Assembly (NCBI RefSeq): GCF_000226295.1
Contig: NC_016024.1
Span: 1,595,501-1,659,500 of the forward strand
Reading direction: 5' to 3'
Length of the DNA stretch: 64,000 nt
Source: Chloracidobacterium thermophilum B
Lineage (GTDB): Bacteria; Acidobacteriota; Blastocatellia; Chloracidobacteriales; Chloracidobacteriaceae
Shown here: piece after piece, positions 7,699 to 17,200 of the stretch
Position numbering within the stretch: the first letter of the stretch is position 1
Layout: each line of letters starts with the position of its first letter
Position numbers and translations under genes: made by a program
Notes under the pieces: model-generated
The model's database searches: none
The model's input: only the letters and a program-made list of their open reading frames with translations
Told to the model about the DNA's origin: nothing

Positions 7699-9303
7699 TT
7701 ACCCGGCTGAGGATTGGAATTTGAACGCCTGGGGCAGAAAACGCAGGATGTCGGAAGCCACCAGCGAACGTTCTCCCAGCGCCTCGTTTGCCAGATCGCC
7801 CGCTTTCCCGTGCAGATAGACCGCAGCCAGAGTGGCTTCAAGGGGAAGATGGGGCGTCTGTGCCAGCAAACCGGCCACGATGCCGGTCAGAACATCACCA
7901 CTACCTCCCGTGGCCATGCCGGCGTTGCCCGTCGGGTTGATGTACACGTCACCTTCCGGCGTCGCAATCAGCGTGTAGTACCCCTTGAGCACCACAAACA
8001 GATGGTGGGTCGTAGCCAGGCGACGGGCCGCGCCCAGCCGGTCAACCAGCACATCATTGACGGACACCCCCAGCAGCCGCGCCATCTCTCCCGGATGGGG
8101 CGTCAGGATGATGGGGCGCTCCGGTGTGCCGCGTCCGGTCTGCCAGGGCGCCAGGCAGTTGAGGGCATCGGCATCGAGCACCGCAGGCGACTGCCCTTCC
8201 TGCACAATCCACTGCACAAGGCGACGCACGGCCGGGTCCGTACCCAATCCGGGCCCAATGGCACAGACCGTATGTTGATTTGCCGCCGCAAAACCGGCGC
8301 GCAGGCCCTCTTCCGTCAGCCGGCCGTGGCTGTCATCCGGCAAGGCGAGCGTCATGGCTTCCGGCAGACACTGGCTGACGAGCAGAGCCTGGGCGCTGGC
8401 CGGAATCGCCATGGTGAGCAGTCCGGCCCCGGCGCGCAGCACGCCTTCGCCCGCCAGTGCCGCCGCGCCGGTTTTTCCACGCGACCCGGCCGTCAGCAGC
8501 ACATGCCCGACATGACCTTTATGCGCATCCGGCATCCGGCGGGTGCGCTCCAGGTACGCCCGCACCCCCTCTTCCGTGACCAGAAACAACGTCGCCCGGT
8601 GATTCGGGGTGGCGCGTAGCAGAGACTCCGGCGAACCGATGTCCACCACCCGCAGTTTTCCGTTGACGTGTCCGGCCGGCGGCAGCACGTTGGCCACCTT
8701 TGGTGCCGTAAAGGTCACGGTCAAATCCGCCACGACGTGGACACCCACCGGATGGGGCAGATCGGCTGCCAGACCGGAAGGTATATCCAGAGAGCAAACC
8801 GGGACGTACGGGCGAGTGCTGTTGAGGTACTCCACCACCTTGACAAACATCCCTTCCAGACCGCGTGCCAGTCCTGTCCCGAACAGGGCATCCACGTGCA
8901 GGTTGAACCGCGAGGGGCTGTTGTTGAGCAGGGCCGCGAAGTCGCTTTCACTCTGAAGTTCCACCAGCCGAATCTGCGGCGACGCCTGCGCCAACTGCGC
9001 CACGATGTCGAAATTGACGCGCGCATCGCCACGGGCCGTCTCGCGTTTCCCGAAGAGCAGCACTTCGACCTGTGCGCCGCGCATCCAGAGTTGTCGCGCC
9101 ACGGCCGCGCCGTCACCGCCGTTGTTGCCTTTGCCGCAAAACACCCGGACGCGCCGCCGCTGAACCGGACCAAAGTGCTGCTCGATGGCCAGGGTGGCAC
9201 CCACGGCCGCATTTTCCATCAGCAACAGTCCGGGAATTCCAAACTGCTCACTGGTGAGCCGATCAACTTCGGCCATGTGGGCCGCAGAGAGAATGGGTTG
9301 CAC
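7699..9303 (-). CDS. nnr: Bifunctional NAD(P)H-hydrate epimerase / ADP-dependent dehydratase
   Basis: A 534-aa NAD(P)HX repair enzyme. The N-terminal epimerase domain (YjeF_N, about 1-220) contains VFCGKGNNGGDGAAVARQL and SLDIPSGL. The C-terminal dehydratase domain (carbohydrate kinase-like, about 235-525) contains HKGHVGHVLLTAGS, AIGPGLG, LTPHPGEMARLL and the catalytic segment TGGSGDVLTGI. The length and domain order match the fused enzyme. The start codon used is GTG at 9303, ten bases after the DHH gene's stop, so the two are probably one operon. It repairs hydrated NADH/NADPH, which accumulates faster at high temperature. Confidence 0.95.
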   Translation of the reverse strand: MQPILSAAHMAEVDRLTSEQFGIPGLLLMENAAVGATLAIEQHFGPVQRRRVRVFCGKGNNGGDGAAVARQLWMRGAQVEVLLFGKRETARGDARVNFDIVAQLAQASPQIRLVELQSESDFAALLNNSPSRFNLHVDALFGTGLARGLEGMFVKVVEYLNSTRPYVPVCSLDIPSGLAADLPHPVGVHVVADLTVTFTAPKVANVLPPAGHVNGKLRVVDIGSPESLLRATPNHRATLFLVTEEGVRAYLERTRRMPDAHKGHVGHVLLTAGSRGKTGAAALAGEGVLRAGAGLLTMAIPASAQALLVSQCLPEAMTLALPDDSHGRLTEEGLRAGFAAANQHTVCAIGPGLGTDPAVRRLVQWIVQEGQSPAVLDADALNCLAPWQTGRGTPERPIILTPHPGEMARLLGVSVNDVLVDRLGAARRLATTHHLFVVLKGYYTLIATPEGDVYINPTGNAGMATGGSGDVLTGIVAGLLAQTPHLPLEATLAAVYLHGKAGDLANEALGERSLVASDILRFLPQAFKFQSSAG

Positions 9304-9313
9304 GGCACGTCAC

Positions 9314-10300
9314 CTACACCGTTTCACCGGTAGTTTCACCGGTGGACACATCCCGCAGTTCGGCGGCAATTTCACGCGCAATGACCTTGGCACGCTCCAG
9401 GGCTTCCGGCGCCAGCGAGACAGCCCCAACCACCGCGTGCCCGCCGCCGCCATACCGCTCGCAGATACTGGCAATGTTGTGCTCGCGTGGGCGTCCGCTC
9501 CAGGGGTTGTAACCAACCGACACTTTTGACCGATAGGCGCCACGGCTGACGCTGACGCTATAGCGCGCCTGCGGATACAGCCAGTAGGCAATGAACTTGT
9601 TGTAGCCTTCGATGTCGTAGCCGGTCAGATCGAAGAACACCACGCCGTCGTGACATTCGCCCACCTGACGGAAAATCTCGATGGCGCGCTCATGACGCGC
9701 CCGGATGGGCGCAAAGGCCGCCTGGATTTCCGGCTCGGCAGCGACTTCGGCCAGCGAGCGTACCTGCAGTGCCTTGACGATGGATTGCCGCAGCCGATGG
9801 TCTTTCGACCCTTCCAGCACCAGCGTCAGTTGCATGGCCGGAGCAGTCAGATTGACGGCCGTTTCAGCATCCGGGTACTGCGCTCCGTCAATGATGTCCG
9901 CCCAGTGAATCAACTCGGCCAGTTCCGGCAGCTCCACTCCGAACCGGTCGCGCGCAATGTCGGCAATGAACTTGGTACAGGACTTGTAACTCGGATCAAA
10001 GAACTTCCTGCCACTCGTATCCGCCCGGAACAGAGCTTCATCCACGACGGTCAGAAAGGCGCTCTGGTGATGGTCAAACCACCAGGTGATTTTTTCACTT
10101 GGATGAAACTTGAAATCGAGGAGGGCATGCTCATCAGCATCAAACTGCATCTCGCCAAAACTGCCCCCCGGACGGTGCATCAGGCCGGCGTAACTGAACT
10201 CGGTCTGTGCGTCAAAAGCCCGCCGGTAAAAACAGGCAAAGACGGCCGCTGAGCAGGCACCATCGAAACAGTGATCGTGGTAGAAAATCTTGACCCTCAT
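9314..10300 (-). CDS. DHH/DHHA1-type phosphoesterase-like protein
   Basis: A 328-aa protein. The N-terminus carries HDHCFDGACSA (the D-x-D-G metal-site pattern of DHH phosphoesterases), then LLDFKFHP and WWFDHHQS (the DHH motif). The C-terminus has GGGGHAVVGAV, the DHHA1 substrate-binding loop. Proteins of this type cleave short oligoribonucleotides, pAp or cyclic-dinucleotide products (NrnA, GdpP), but this one is divergent and the substrate cannot be read from sequence. The ATG at 10300 is preferred because the DHH core begins right after it; a GTG at 10336 would add 12 residues. It lies between a 77-aa gene and nnr, all leftward and closely spaced. Confidence 0.8.
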   Translation of the reverse strand: MRVKIFYHDHCFDGACSAAVFACFYRRAFDAQTEFSYAGLMHRPGGSFGEMQFDADEHALLDFKFHPSEKITWWFDHHQSAFLTVVDEALFRADTSGRKFFDPSYKSCTKFIADIARDRFGVELPELAELIHWADIIDGAQYPDAETAVNLTAPAMQLTLVLEGSKDHRLRQSIVKALQVRSLAEVAAEPEIQAAFAPIRARHERAIEIFRQVGECHDGVVFFDLTGYDIEGYNKFIAYWLYPQARYSVSVSRGAYRSKVSVGYNPWSGRPREHNIASICERYGGGGHAVVGAVSLAPEALERAKVIAREIAAELRDVSTGETTGETV

Positions 10301-10377
10301 GGCGTCAGTACGGAGATCGCGCCGGACGCCGGACACCGTTCAGGGCCGGCACCACAGCCCGTTCTTCCGTTCGGTAT

Positions 10378-10611
10378 TTACAGGGCGTGATAATCACCCG
10401 ACAGTTCAACGTAGGCCACGCCCGGCACCCGTTCAAGCTCGGGCAGACGCTCCCGTGGCACAGAACCTGTCACCTGGCCAAGTGCAAGCAGCTGGCGGGC
10501 CACCGTCAATCCGGCCGCCTGCAAAGCGGCCACGACTTCGGCCATGCGTTCCCGGTGACTTTCAGCCACGCTGACGACAACCGCAACGGAAGGTGAAGAC
10601 GAAACCGACAT
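10378..10611 (-). CDS. Small conserved protein, I9-inhibitor-like fold (often mislabelled ketohydroxyglutarate aldolase)
   Basis: A 77-aa acidic protein starting MSVSSSPSVAVVVSV. The pattern beta-(V-S-V), helix (RMAEVVAALQAAGL), VTGSVPRERLPELERVPGVAYVE resembles small cyanobacterial and bacterial proteins of about 80 aa. Their fold resembles peptidase inhibitor I9 propeptides, and they carry the historical label ketohydroxyglutarate aldolase without enzymatic support. The ATG at 10611 was chosen because the family similarity starts there; in-frame codons further upstream give an atypical N-terminus. It probably heads a leftward operon with the DHH protein and nnr. Function unknown. Confidence 0.65.
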   Translation of the reverse strand: MSVSSSPSVAVVVSVAESHRERMAEVVAALQAAGLTVARQLLALGQVTGSVPRERLPELERVPGVAYVELSGDYHAL

Positions 10612-10819
10612 AGGCGCTACCCTGAAAATAAAGATGTGCCTTGCTGGGCCGAACGCGCTCATCATGACTGAAATGTATCGTTTCGGCGATATGTCTTTTC
10701 TGGAAAGGCCCTTCAATGCAGTCAAGGGCGCTTGCCGAAGTCACTGTGGATGGGCACAATCGCCGTTTCACCCGGACCGTGCCAGCAACACGAAACCTGA
10801 AGGGTGAGCGGTTGGACGT

Positions 10820-12784
10820 ATGCTGTTTCGCTTTGAAGATGTCCACAAAAGCTACGGCGGGCACGACATCCTGTGCGGCGTGACATGTCAGGTCAATCCA
10901 GGCGAAAAGATTGGCCTCGTCGGGCGCAACGGGGCCGGCAAATCCACCATGCTGCGGCTGCTGTGTGGACTGGACCAACCCGACCGGGGGCAGATTATCC
11001 GCGCCACCAACCTGTCGTTCGGCCTTCTGGAGCAACACCCTCACTTCCCCCCGGAAGTGACCGTGCTGGAAGCGGCCCTGAGTGTCTTTTCCGCACTCCA
11101 GGCCATGGAGCGCGAGATGCGCCAGCTTGAACACGCCATGGCTGAACCGGGGCAGGGTTCAGACTGCCTGGCAGACCTGCTCGAACGCTACAGCGAACTC
11201 CAGCACCGTTTTGAAGAACAGGGGGGCTTCACCTACCCGGCCCGCACCGAGGAAGTCCTGCTCGGTCTCGGCCTCACCAGGGAGGACTTTTCCAAGCCGG
11301 CCGTCCGGCTGAGCGGCGGCCAGCAGGGCCGCCTCCACCTGGGGATGCTGCTGCTGCGGCAACCCGACCTCCTGCTGCTTGACGAGCCAACCAACCACCT
11401 CGATCTGCGCGCTATCGAGTGGCTGGAAGAATTCCTGACCAACTATGCCGCTGCCTATCTGGTCATTTCCCACGACCGCTTTTTTCTCGACCGGGTGACG
11501 ACCCGCACCATCGAACTCGACCGTGGCAGGACGACTTCCTACACGGGCGGCTTCACCGAATATGTCGCCAAACGGGATGCCCTGCGGGAAATCCAGCAGC
11601 GGCACTACGAAAAACAGCAGGAAGAGATTGCCCGCCAGGAAGAGTTCATCCGGCGCAACATCGCCGGACAGAAGACCAAACAGGCCAAGTCGCGGCGCAA
11701 CCTGCTGGCCCGTATGGAGCGCATCGAAGCCGCCACGGTGGATGCCCCGCAGGGCAACTTCTCGATGAAGCACGTGCCGCGTTCGGGCGAATGGGTTCTC
11801 ACGCTCGAAGACCTCCGCGTGGGGTATGGCGGCAAGGCGGTGGCCGGCCCTTTCAATCTGGTGGTCCGCCGGGGTGAAAGGCTGGGTATCGTTGGCCCCA
11901 ACGGTGCCGGCAAGACCACCCTGCTCAAAACGCTGCTCGGCATCCTGCCGCCGGTCACCGGCACGCTACGCTGGGGAACGGGCGTCAAAACCGCCTACTA
12001 CGACCAACGGCTGGAGTCATTGACCCTCGCCAACTCGATTTTTGCTGAACTCCAAAGCGTCAACCCGTCGGCCACTGAATTCGAGCTGCGGTCATTTCTG
12101 GCCCGGTTTCTGTTTACCGGCGACGATGTATTCAAACCCATCCGTACCCTGTCCGGCGGTGAGCGGGGCCGGCTGGCGCTGGCCAAGCTCATTTACAGCC
12201 GCTCAAACGTGCTGATCCTCGACGAGCCGACCAACCACCTCGATATTCCCTCCTGCGAGGCGCTGGAAATGGCGCTGGTGCAGTATCCGGGCACGTGCCT
12301 CATCGTGTCGCACGACCGCTATTTTCTGGACAACGTCGCCACCCGCCTGCTCTGGCTTGAACCCGGCAGCAGCCGCGATTTTGACGGCAGCTACAGCGAG
12401 TTGTGGGAAATCCGCCAGGCGGAGCAGCGCGAAGCCGCCCGGCGCGCCAAAGCCGCCGAGACCGCCAGACCCGCTGCCCAGCCGGCCGAGACGCATGCTC
12501 AGGCGCATACTCCGTCACCGGCTGCGCCCCCAGCCGCCCCCACCGGGACATCACCCGGAGCCAAAAAGAAACCCAGGGGCAAGGTGCGCCCCGTGGAAGC
12601 CATCGAGTCCGACATTGCCCGCGCCGAGGCCGACCTGGCCACGGTCTCCGCCGCCATGGCCACGCCGGAAGTGGCGACCGACCCGGTTCGTTACAGCGAG
12701 TTTCACCAGCAGTACGAAAAGCTGACGCAGCGGCTCGAAGCCCTCTACGCCGAGTGGGAACTCGTCGCCCAAGCCAGCGCGTAG
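10820..12784 (+). CDS. ABC-F family ATPase (ribosome-associated, Uup/YheS-like)
   Basis: A 654-aa soluble protein with two ABC ATPase domains and no membrane segments. Domain 1 has Walker A GRNGAGKST, signature LSGGQQGRL and LLLLDEPTNHLDL. Domain 2 has Walker [10 protein letters not shown], signature LSGGERGRL and LILDEPTNHLDI. Between them is the charged interdomain linker (about 240-320) that reaches into the ribosomal E site in this family. An Ala/Pro-rich tether (about 550-590) leads to a C-terminal coiled coil of about 60 residues, as in Uup. It probably relieves ribosome stalling. It is the only rightward gene between two leftward blocks, with a GAAGGGTGAG ribosome-binding sequence. Confidence 0.92.
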   Translation: MLFRFEDVHKSYGGHDILCGVTCQVNPGEKIGLVGRNGAGKSTMLRLLCGLDQPDRGQIIRATNLSFGLLEQHPHFPPEVTVLEAALSVFSALQAMEREMRQLEHAMAEPGQGSDCLADLLERYSELQHRFEEQGGFTYPARTEEVLLGLGLTREDFSKPAVRLSGGQQGRLHLGMLLLRQPDLLLLDEPTNHLDLRAIEWLEEFLTNYAAAYLVISHDRFFLDRVTTRTIELDRGRTTSYTGGFTEYVAKRDALREIQQRHYEKQQEEIARQEEFIRRNIAGQKTKQAKSRRNLLARMERIEAATVDAPQGNFSMKHVPRSGEWVLTLEDLRVGYGGKAVAGPFNLVVRRGERLGIVGPNGAGKTTLLKTLLGILPPVTGTLRWGTGVKTAYYDQRLESLTLANSIFAELQSVNPSATEFELRSFLARFLFTGDDVFKPIRTLSGGERGRLALAKLIYSRSNVLILDEPTNHLDIPSCEALEMALVQYPGTCLIVSHDRYFLDNVATRLLWLEPGSSRDFDGSYSELWEIRQAEQREAARRAKAAETARPAAQPAETHAQAHTPSPAAPPAAPTGTSPGAKKKPRGKVRPVEAIESDIARAEADLATVSAAMATPEVATDPVRYSEFHQQYEKLTQRLEALYAEWELVAQASA

Positions 12785-12822
12785 CGATCCGTCACACAGC
12801 CGGGCAGACGGGCCTCGATTCG

Positions 12823-12850
12823 CCACTCGCCACTCGCTACTCGCCACTCG
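12823..12850. repeat. Four tandem copies of a 7-bp unit (CCACTCG)
   Basis: Four head-to-tail 7-mers (third copy CTACTCG) between the convergent 3' ends of the ABC-F gene and hmuV. It is not part of any gene, and no hairpin or T-run accompanies it. Confidence 0.8.
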
Positions 12851-12861
12851 CGTACATGCGC

Positions 12862-13728
12862 CTACCGTGAAACCAGGCGGAAACGCAGGATCGGTGAGGA
12901 CATCGGGCGTTCCCGCCGCCCTTCACTGCCCGGCCGGGACGGCGGAAGCGGCACGACACAGGGCCGGCCGTGATGCGGGTGTGGCGTCACGACGACATCC
13001 AGCCCGAATACGGCCCGGATGCGCTCCGCCGTGAGCACGTCTTCCGGGCGGCCTTCCGCCGTGATGCGTCCCCGGTCAAGCAGCACAATGTCATCGGCCA
13101 CGTAAGCCGCCAGGTTGAGGTCATGCACGACCACCACGACGCCGACGCCCTCCTGGGCAAGCTGCCGCGCCACGGCCATCGCTTCGTACTGGTGCGCCAG
13201 ATCGAGGCTGGAAGTTGGCTCGTCGAGCAGCAGCCACCGTGCGGACCCATCGGGCAGGGCTTCCCAAATCTGGGCCAGGGCGCGGGAAAACTGCACGCGC
13301 TGGCGTTCACCGCCGGAAAGTGACGGATAGGCCCGCGCAGCCAGATGGTCAACACGGGTCTGCGCCATGGCCTGCTGGGCAATGGCGACATCCTGCGGTG
13401 TTTCACGCAGAGCCACGTGCGGCGCGCGCCCCAGCAGAACAACCTCAAAGGCCGTGAACGGAAAAGCCAGGGAGGATTCCTGGGGCACCACGGCCCGCCG
13501 CCGTGCCCGCTCCACGAGCGACCACCCCTCCAGCGGGCGGCCATCGAGATACACCGCGCCGTAGGTCGGCGTCACATCGCCGGTCAGCACCTTGAGCAAC
13601 GTGGACTTCCCCGCTCCATTCGGCCCCAGCAGGGCCGTGACCTGACCGGGCAGCAGGGTCAGCGAAATGTTGTCCAGCAGGACTTTGCCGCCCAGAACGA
13701 CGCCAACCTGACGCGCTTCAAGCATCAT
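12862..13728 (-). CDS. hmuV: Heme ABC transporter ATP-binding protein
   Basis: A 288-aa cytoplasmic ATPase that would energise heme import through HmuU. Walker A is GPNGAGKST, the signature is LSGGERQRV, and Walker B and D-loop are LLLDEPTSSLDL. The order and spacing match the FepC/HmuV/BtuD group. The start is one of two adjacent ATGs (13728 or 13725) and overlaps the hmuU stop in an ATGATGA arrangement, so the subunits are translationally coupled. The C-terminal 35 residues after the HmuV core are Arg/Pro/Ser-rich and unusual. It is the last gene of the heme operon. Confidence 0.93.
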   Translation of the reverse strand: MMLEARQVGVVLGGKVLLDNISLTLLPGQVTALLGPNGAGKSTLLKVLTGDVTPTYGAVYLDGRPLEGWSLVERARRRAVVPQESSLAFPFTAFEVVLLGRAPHVALRETPQDVAIAQQAMAQTRVDHLAARAYPSLSGGERQRVQFSRALAQIWEALPDGSARWLLLDEPTSSLDLAHQYEAMAVARQLAQEGVGVVVVVHDLNLAAYVADDIVLLDRGRITAEGRPEDVLTAERIRAVFGLDVVVTPHPHHGRPCVVPLPPSRPGSEGRRERPMSSPILRFRLVSR

Positions 13729-14807
13729 GACCGAAACCCCCGCTCCCGTAACAACAGCCACAGAAAACACGGCGCACCCAGGCTGGCTGTGACAACCCCC
13801 AAGGGCATTTCAGCCGGACTGACGATGGTCCGGGCCAGCAAATCCGCCAGCACGACCAGACATGCTCCGAGCAGGGCCGACCCCGGAAGCAGCGTCCGGT
13901 GGCCCGGGCCGGCGGCAAGCCGGATGAGATGGGGCGCCACGAGACCGATAAACCCGATGATGCCGGCAAAAGCCACGGCGGCGCCGACGATGAGCGTCGC
14001 GGCCAGCATTGCCAGGCGTGTGACCGTGGTGACATCGAAGCCAAGATGCCGGGCTTCGGCCTCGCCCAGCAACAGGGCATCGAGCGGGCGCGCCAGGCGT
14101 CCCAGCCAGACCATAGCCGGGACAGCCAGCACAGCGACAATCGAGAGATTCACCCACGAAGCGGCTCCCAGACTCCCCAGACTCCAGAAGGTCACGCTCC
14201 GCAGTTGGTCATCTGTGGCGGCAAAAATGAGCGCTCCCCGCAACGCCTCCGCCAGCATCGCCAGGGCAATGCCGGCCAGCAGCAACAGACCGACCGACAG
14301 CGTTCCTTCGCGGCGTGCCAGGCGATAGACGATGAAAGCCACCAGACTTCCGCCAAGAAACGCCGCAAGGGGCAACTGATAGACGGCCAGCGTCCCGCCA
14401 GCCTTGCCAAACAACCACCCGTTGGTGCGAATGCACAGCACGGCAGCCAGCGCCGCGCCGCTCGAAACCCCGATGATGCCGGGGTCAGCCAGGGGATTGC
14501 GAAAAACGCCCTGCATCGCCGCGCCGGCCATGGCGAGGCCGGCCCCGACCAGCGCGCCAAACAGCACCCGTGGCAGACGAATCGTGAGCAGCACCGCCTG
14601 TTGCTGTTCGGTAAAGGGCACGCCAACGTCCAGTCCAATCAACTCAGCCAGAATGGAAAGGCTTTGCGCCGGTGTGATGGCCACGGCGCCAATGCCCACG
14701 GCCAACAACACGATACCGCACAGTACGCCAGCCAGGCCACCAATCAGCCAGTGGCCGGGAAGTCGAAGGGCTTGCGGACGGGTCGCCAGGATGTTCACAG
14801 CCGCCAT
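13725..14807 (-). CDS. hmuU: Heme ABC transporter permease (FecCD family)
   Basis: A 360-aa inner-membrane permease with about ten hydrophobic helices. Typical FecCD sequences are RLPRVLFGALVGAGLAMAGA followed by FRNPLADPGIIGVSSGAAL, and later LGFDVTTV, GIIGFIGLVAPHLIR and PLGVVTASLGAPCFLWLL. The ATG at 14807 fits the family N-terminus and sits 7 bp after the hmuT stop; upstream in-frame codons lie inside hmuT. It works with HmuT (binding protein) and HmuV (ATPase). Confidence 0.94.
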   Translation of the reverse strand: MAAVNILATRPQALRLPGHWLIGGLAGVLCGIVLLAVGIGAVAITPAQSLSILAELIGLDVGVPFTEQQQAVLLTIRLPRVLFGALVGAGLAMAGAAMQGVFRNPLADPGIIGVSSGAALAAVLCIRTNGWLFGKAGGTLAVYQLPLAAFLGGSLVAFIVYRLARREGTLSVGLLLLAGIALAMLAEALRGALIFAATDDQLRSVTFWSLGSLGAASWVNLSIVAVLAVPAMVWLGRLARPLDALLLGEAEARHLGFDVTTVTRLAMLAATLIVGAAVAFAGIIGFIGLVAPHLIRLAAGPGHRTLLPGSALLGACLVVLADLLARTIVSPAEMPLGVVTASLGAPCFLWLLLRERGFRS

Positions 14808-14814
14808 GCCACGC

Positions 14815-15756
14815 TCACTTTTCGGGTGCGTTTTCGGGGTGCAGCAACCGCGCCAGTTCCATGACGCCCTGCCCGGTTCGCGGGCCGAAGCCCAGCAGCA
14901 ACAGGTCATCCACCGCCACAATCCGCCGGTTGCGCCCGGCCGGAGTCTGGTTCACACCGGGCATGGACAGCACCCCGGCAATACCGCCGGAGCTTTCCAA
15001 TCCACGCGCCGGGAGCAGAATGACCTCCGGGGCCGCGGCCACGGCCGCCTCGGCCGTCAGCGGCTTGTAGCCTTCAAAATCAAAGGCATTGACGCCACCC
15101 GCCAGCCGAATCATCTCCGCTGCCGCCGTATCGCGTCCGGCGACGTTGGCCGCGCCCTGCCCACGGGCGTAGATGAACATCACCTTCGGTCTGGAAGGCC
15201 GTTCGGCAAGGTAGGTCTGAACCTGCGCCATGTCAGCTTCCAACTGCCGGATGAGCGCCTCGCCCTGGGCTTCGCGGTCAAGCGCCTGCGCCACAGTGCG
15301 AATCTTGCGCCTGACGCCTTCCAGTGAAGGCTCAGCCGGTACGGTCAGAACCGGTGTCCCGCTGGCGCGCAACTGCGCCAGCGCCTCCGGCGGACCGGCT
15401 TCCGGGACGGTCAACACCAGCGTCGGACGCAGTGACAGGACTCCTTCGGACGACAGGGCCCGGACGTACCCCACCTGCGGCAGTTTCGTGGCGGCTTCCG
15501 GGTAGAGACTCGATGCGTCACACCCCACCAGCAACGACTCTGCGCCCAAGGCATAGACAATTTCGGTGACGGACCCGCCGGCGGCGACCACCCGCGACAC
15601 ATCCCGGATGGCCACCGGCTGCCCGGCGGCGTCTGTCACCGTCCGCACCGCGGCCTGGGTCGTCACATCGCGCCGACAACCGCTCCCGGCCCCCAGAATG
15701 CCCAGGCCAAGGCTGACCAGCCCGACAACGGCACACCAACGTCTCAGGGTCATCAT
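14815..15756 (-). CDS. hmuT: Periplasmic heme-binding protein of the ABC importer
   Basis: A 313-aa protein with a signal peptide ending near Cys27 (GAGSGC), possibly a lipoprotein although the lipobox is not ideal. The segment QVGYVRALSSEGVLSL is characteristic of heme-binding PhuT/ShuT/HmuT proteins, where the Tyr (here Tyr97) ligates heme iron. Later VAGRDTAAAEMIRLAGGVNAF is also typical. It is preceded by AGGGAAGCC. It receives heme from the TonB-dependent receptor and passes it to HmuU. A 202-bp gap separates it from hmuS upstream in the operon. Confidence 0.92.
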   Translation of the reverse strand: MMTLRRWCAVVGLVSLGLGILGAGSGCRRDVTTQAAVRTVTDAAGQPVAIRDVSRVVAAGGSVTEIVYALGAESLLVGCDASSLYPEAATKLPQVGYVRALSSEGVLSLRPTLVLTVPEAGPPEALAQLRASGTPVLTVPAEPSLEGVRRKIRTVAQALDREAQGEALIRQLEADMAQVQTYLAERPSRPKVMFIYARGQGAANVAGRDTAAAEMIRLAGGVNAFDFEGYKPLTAEAAVAAAPEVILLPARGLESSGGIAGVLSMPGVNQTPAGRNRRIVAVDDLLLLGFGPRTGQGVMELARLLHPENAPEK

Positions 15757-15958
15757 GGCTTCCCTTTCATCAGGCCTTTCATCAGGCGGCGCGGTTCCGC
15801 CAGAAGCCGCGCCGGAGGATCAAGAAAAAAACGTCGGGGCCGAGTTGCGAAGTACGCGACCTGACCAACCAATACCCCGTCCGTACCCCGACGGCCGCGC
15901 AGGTCTCAGGAGTGTTTTGGCTTTCCCTGCGCGGCAAAAAGCCTTTGTTCCAACCGCG

Positions 15959-17050
15959 TCATGAAACCCGCGTCAGACACTCACACAGCTCCGCCCAGAA
16001 CGGAGAGGGCGTCTCACCTTCCCGGCGTTTGGCATGGAGAATGGCAATCTGTTCGCCGGTTGCATCGAAAAACTCCACTCCGGTCACAATCCCGCGCACC
16101 GTCGGCTTTTTGACCACCCAGGCGCTGTGGACCTTCGGCTCGTGAACGTGGAGGTTGAACCCGTCATCCAGAACGTTGAGCCACTCGCCAATGAGCTTGA
16201 CGTTGTGAATCGGCCCGCTGTGAATCTGGATGCAGCCCGGGTTGCCGACGAAAATCATGATGTTTTCCCGCGCGGCGGCGACTTCTTCGAGAATGCGTCC
16301 GAAGCTGTCCGGGCGCACCTGCCAGGCCATTTCCGGTTCCGCCAGACGGAGCGCCTGCGTCCGGCTCAGCTTGAAGCGATGTGTCAGGCGGATGAAGTCG
16401 TGCGTGTCTTTGAGTTCGCGCCAGCCCTGCCGAAAACCGGCCACATCCACTTCGGCATCGGGGATTTCGGCCACTGGCGGCGGCGGGGCACTTACAGCCT
16501 GTTCCCGGCTCTGATCGGGCGCGGCAAACCGTTTGCTCAATGCCTCGAAAGCTTCCACGTGACTGGCTTCCCGCAGGTAGGTTTTGTGAATGGCCGTGCC
16601 CGTGGCGTCAAAAAACTGAAAACTGCGGCGCGGCCCACGGGGCGAGTCTTCGCACACGGCAAAGCCGATGGCCCAGCGGTCGAGGAACAGCCGCAGATCA
16701 ATGCCGCTGTCGAGCACCTGCCCCATCCGGGTGTGCCCGGCAAAGATTTCGACGTTCCGGTAGTGGCCGTCCTTTTCGCTCACCGCGCCGTCATTGCGGG
16801 TCAGCGCCATGACGGGCCCCAGGGCTTCCAGTTCGCGGATGAAGTCGCCCCAGTCGGCGCTCAGGCGGGTGGCCGTTGTCCCACAGCCCAGTGCCACAAG
16901 CTGGGCCTCGCTGACGCCCAGCTTTGCAGCCGCGTCACGGATGCGGAGTTTGGGTTCGGTCTGGCGCAACTGTGACCACTGCTGCGCAATGTCTTCGGCC
17001 GTATAGCCGGCGTCGGTTGTCAACTCAGCCGCTGGATTTGGTGTAGTCAT
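15959..17050 (-). CDS. hmuS: Hemin-degrading/heme-trafficking protein (HemS/HmuS family)
   Basis: A 363-aa cytoplasmic protein with two homologous halves, as in HemS/ChuS. The first half includes RIRDAAAKLGVSEAQLVALG and GPVMALTRNDGAVSEKDG; the second includes IHNVKLIGEWLNVLDDGFNLH and SAWVVKKPT. Family members bind heme after import and either release iron or hand heme on. AAAGGAG precedes the ATG at 17050. The first half's HTH-like segment (KLGVSEAQLVALG) is a normal family feature. It is separated from the 85-aa gene upstream by 150 bp that contain a GC-rich repeat. Confidence 0.93.
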   Translation of the reverse strand: MTTPNPAAELTTDAGYTAEDIAQQWSQLRQTEPKLRIRDAAAKLGVSEAQLVALGCGTTATRLSADWGDFIRELEALGPVMALTRNDGAVSEKDGHYRNVEIFAGHTRMGQVLDSGIDLRLFLDRWAIGFAVCEDSPRGPRRSFQFFDATGTAIHKTYLREASHVEAFEALSKRFAAPDQSREQAVSAPPPPVAEIPDAEVDVAGFRQGWRELKDTHDFIRLTHRFKLSRTQALRLAEPEMAWQVRPDSFGRILEEVAAARENIMIFVGNPGCIQIHSGPIHNVKLIGEWLNVLDDGFNLHVHEPKVHSAWVVKKPTVRGIVTGVEFFDATGEQIAILHAKRREGETPSPFWAELCECLTRVS

Positions 17051-17130
17051 CGGATGGTTCTCCTTTGTGTGTCAGGTCGGAATGAACAACATGCGGCATG
17101 TTCCGGGAAATGGTCATGCACCGGCACTCT

Positions 17131-17180
17131 CCCTGGGAGGGCGGGCATTTTGCCCTGGGAGGGCGGGCATCCTGCCCGCC
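17131..17180. repeat. GC-rich dispersed repeat (GGGAGGGCGGGCA type), two tandem units plus inverted end
   Basis: Two copies of CCCTGGGAGGGCGGGCAT in 22-bp phase, the second running into CCTGCCCGCC so that GGCGGGCAtccTGCCCGCC forms a hairpin. The same family occurs as a longer inverted repeat at 30521-30615. Here it lies inside the heme operon between the 85-aa gene and hmuS. Confidence 0.85.
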
Positions 17181-17200
17181 ATGTGCCTTTTCTCTATCTC

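Noticed and set aside
12785-12861. Short CRISPR-like array
   Set aside because: The 7-bp units are contiguous with no spacers.
14808-14921. Upstream extension of hmuU
   Set aside because: The in-frame extension overlaps the hmuT coding end, is Trp/Cys-rich and unlike FecCD proteins; the ATG at 14807 fits the family.
17131-17180. Insertion sequence remnant
   Set aside because: Too short, no transposase or terminal inverted repeats with target duplication; it matches only a second non-coding copy.
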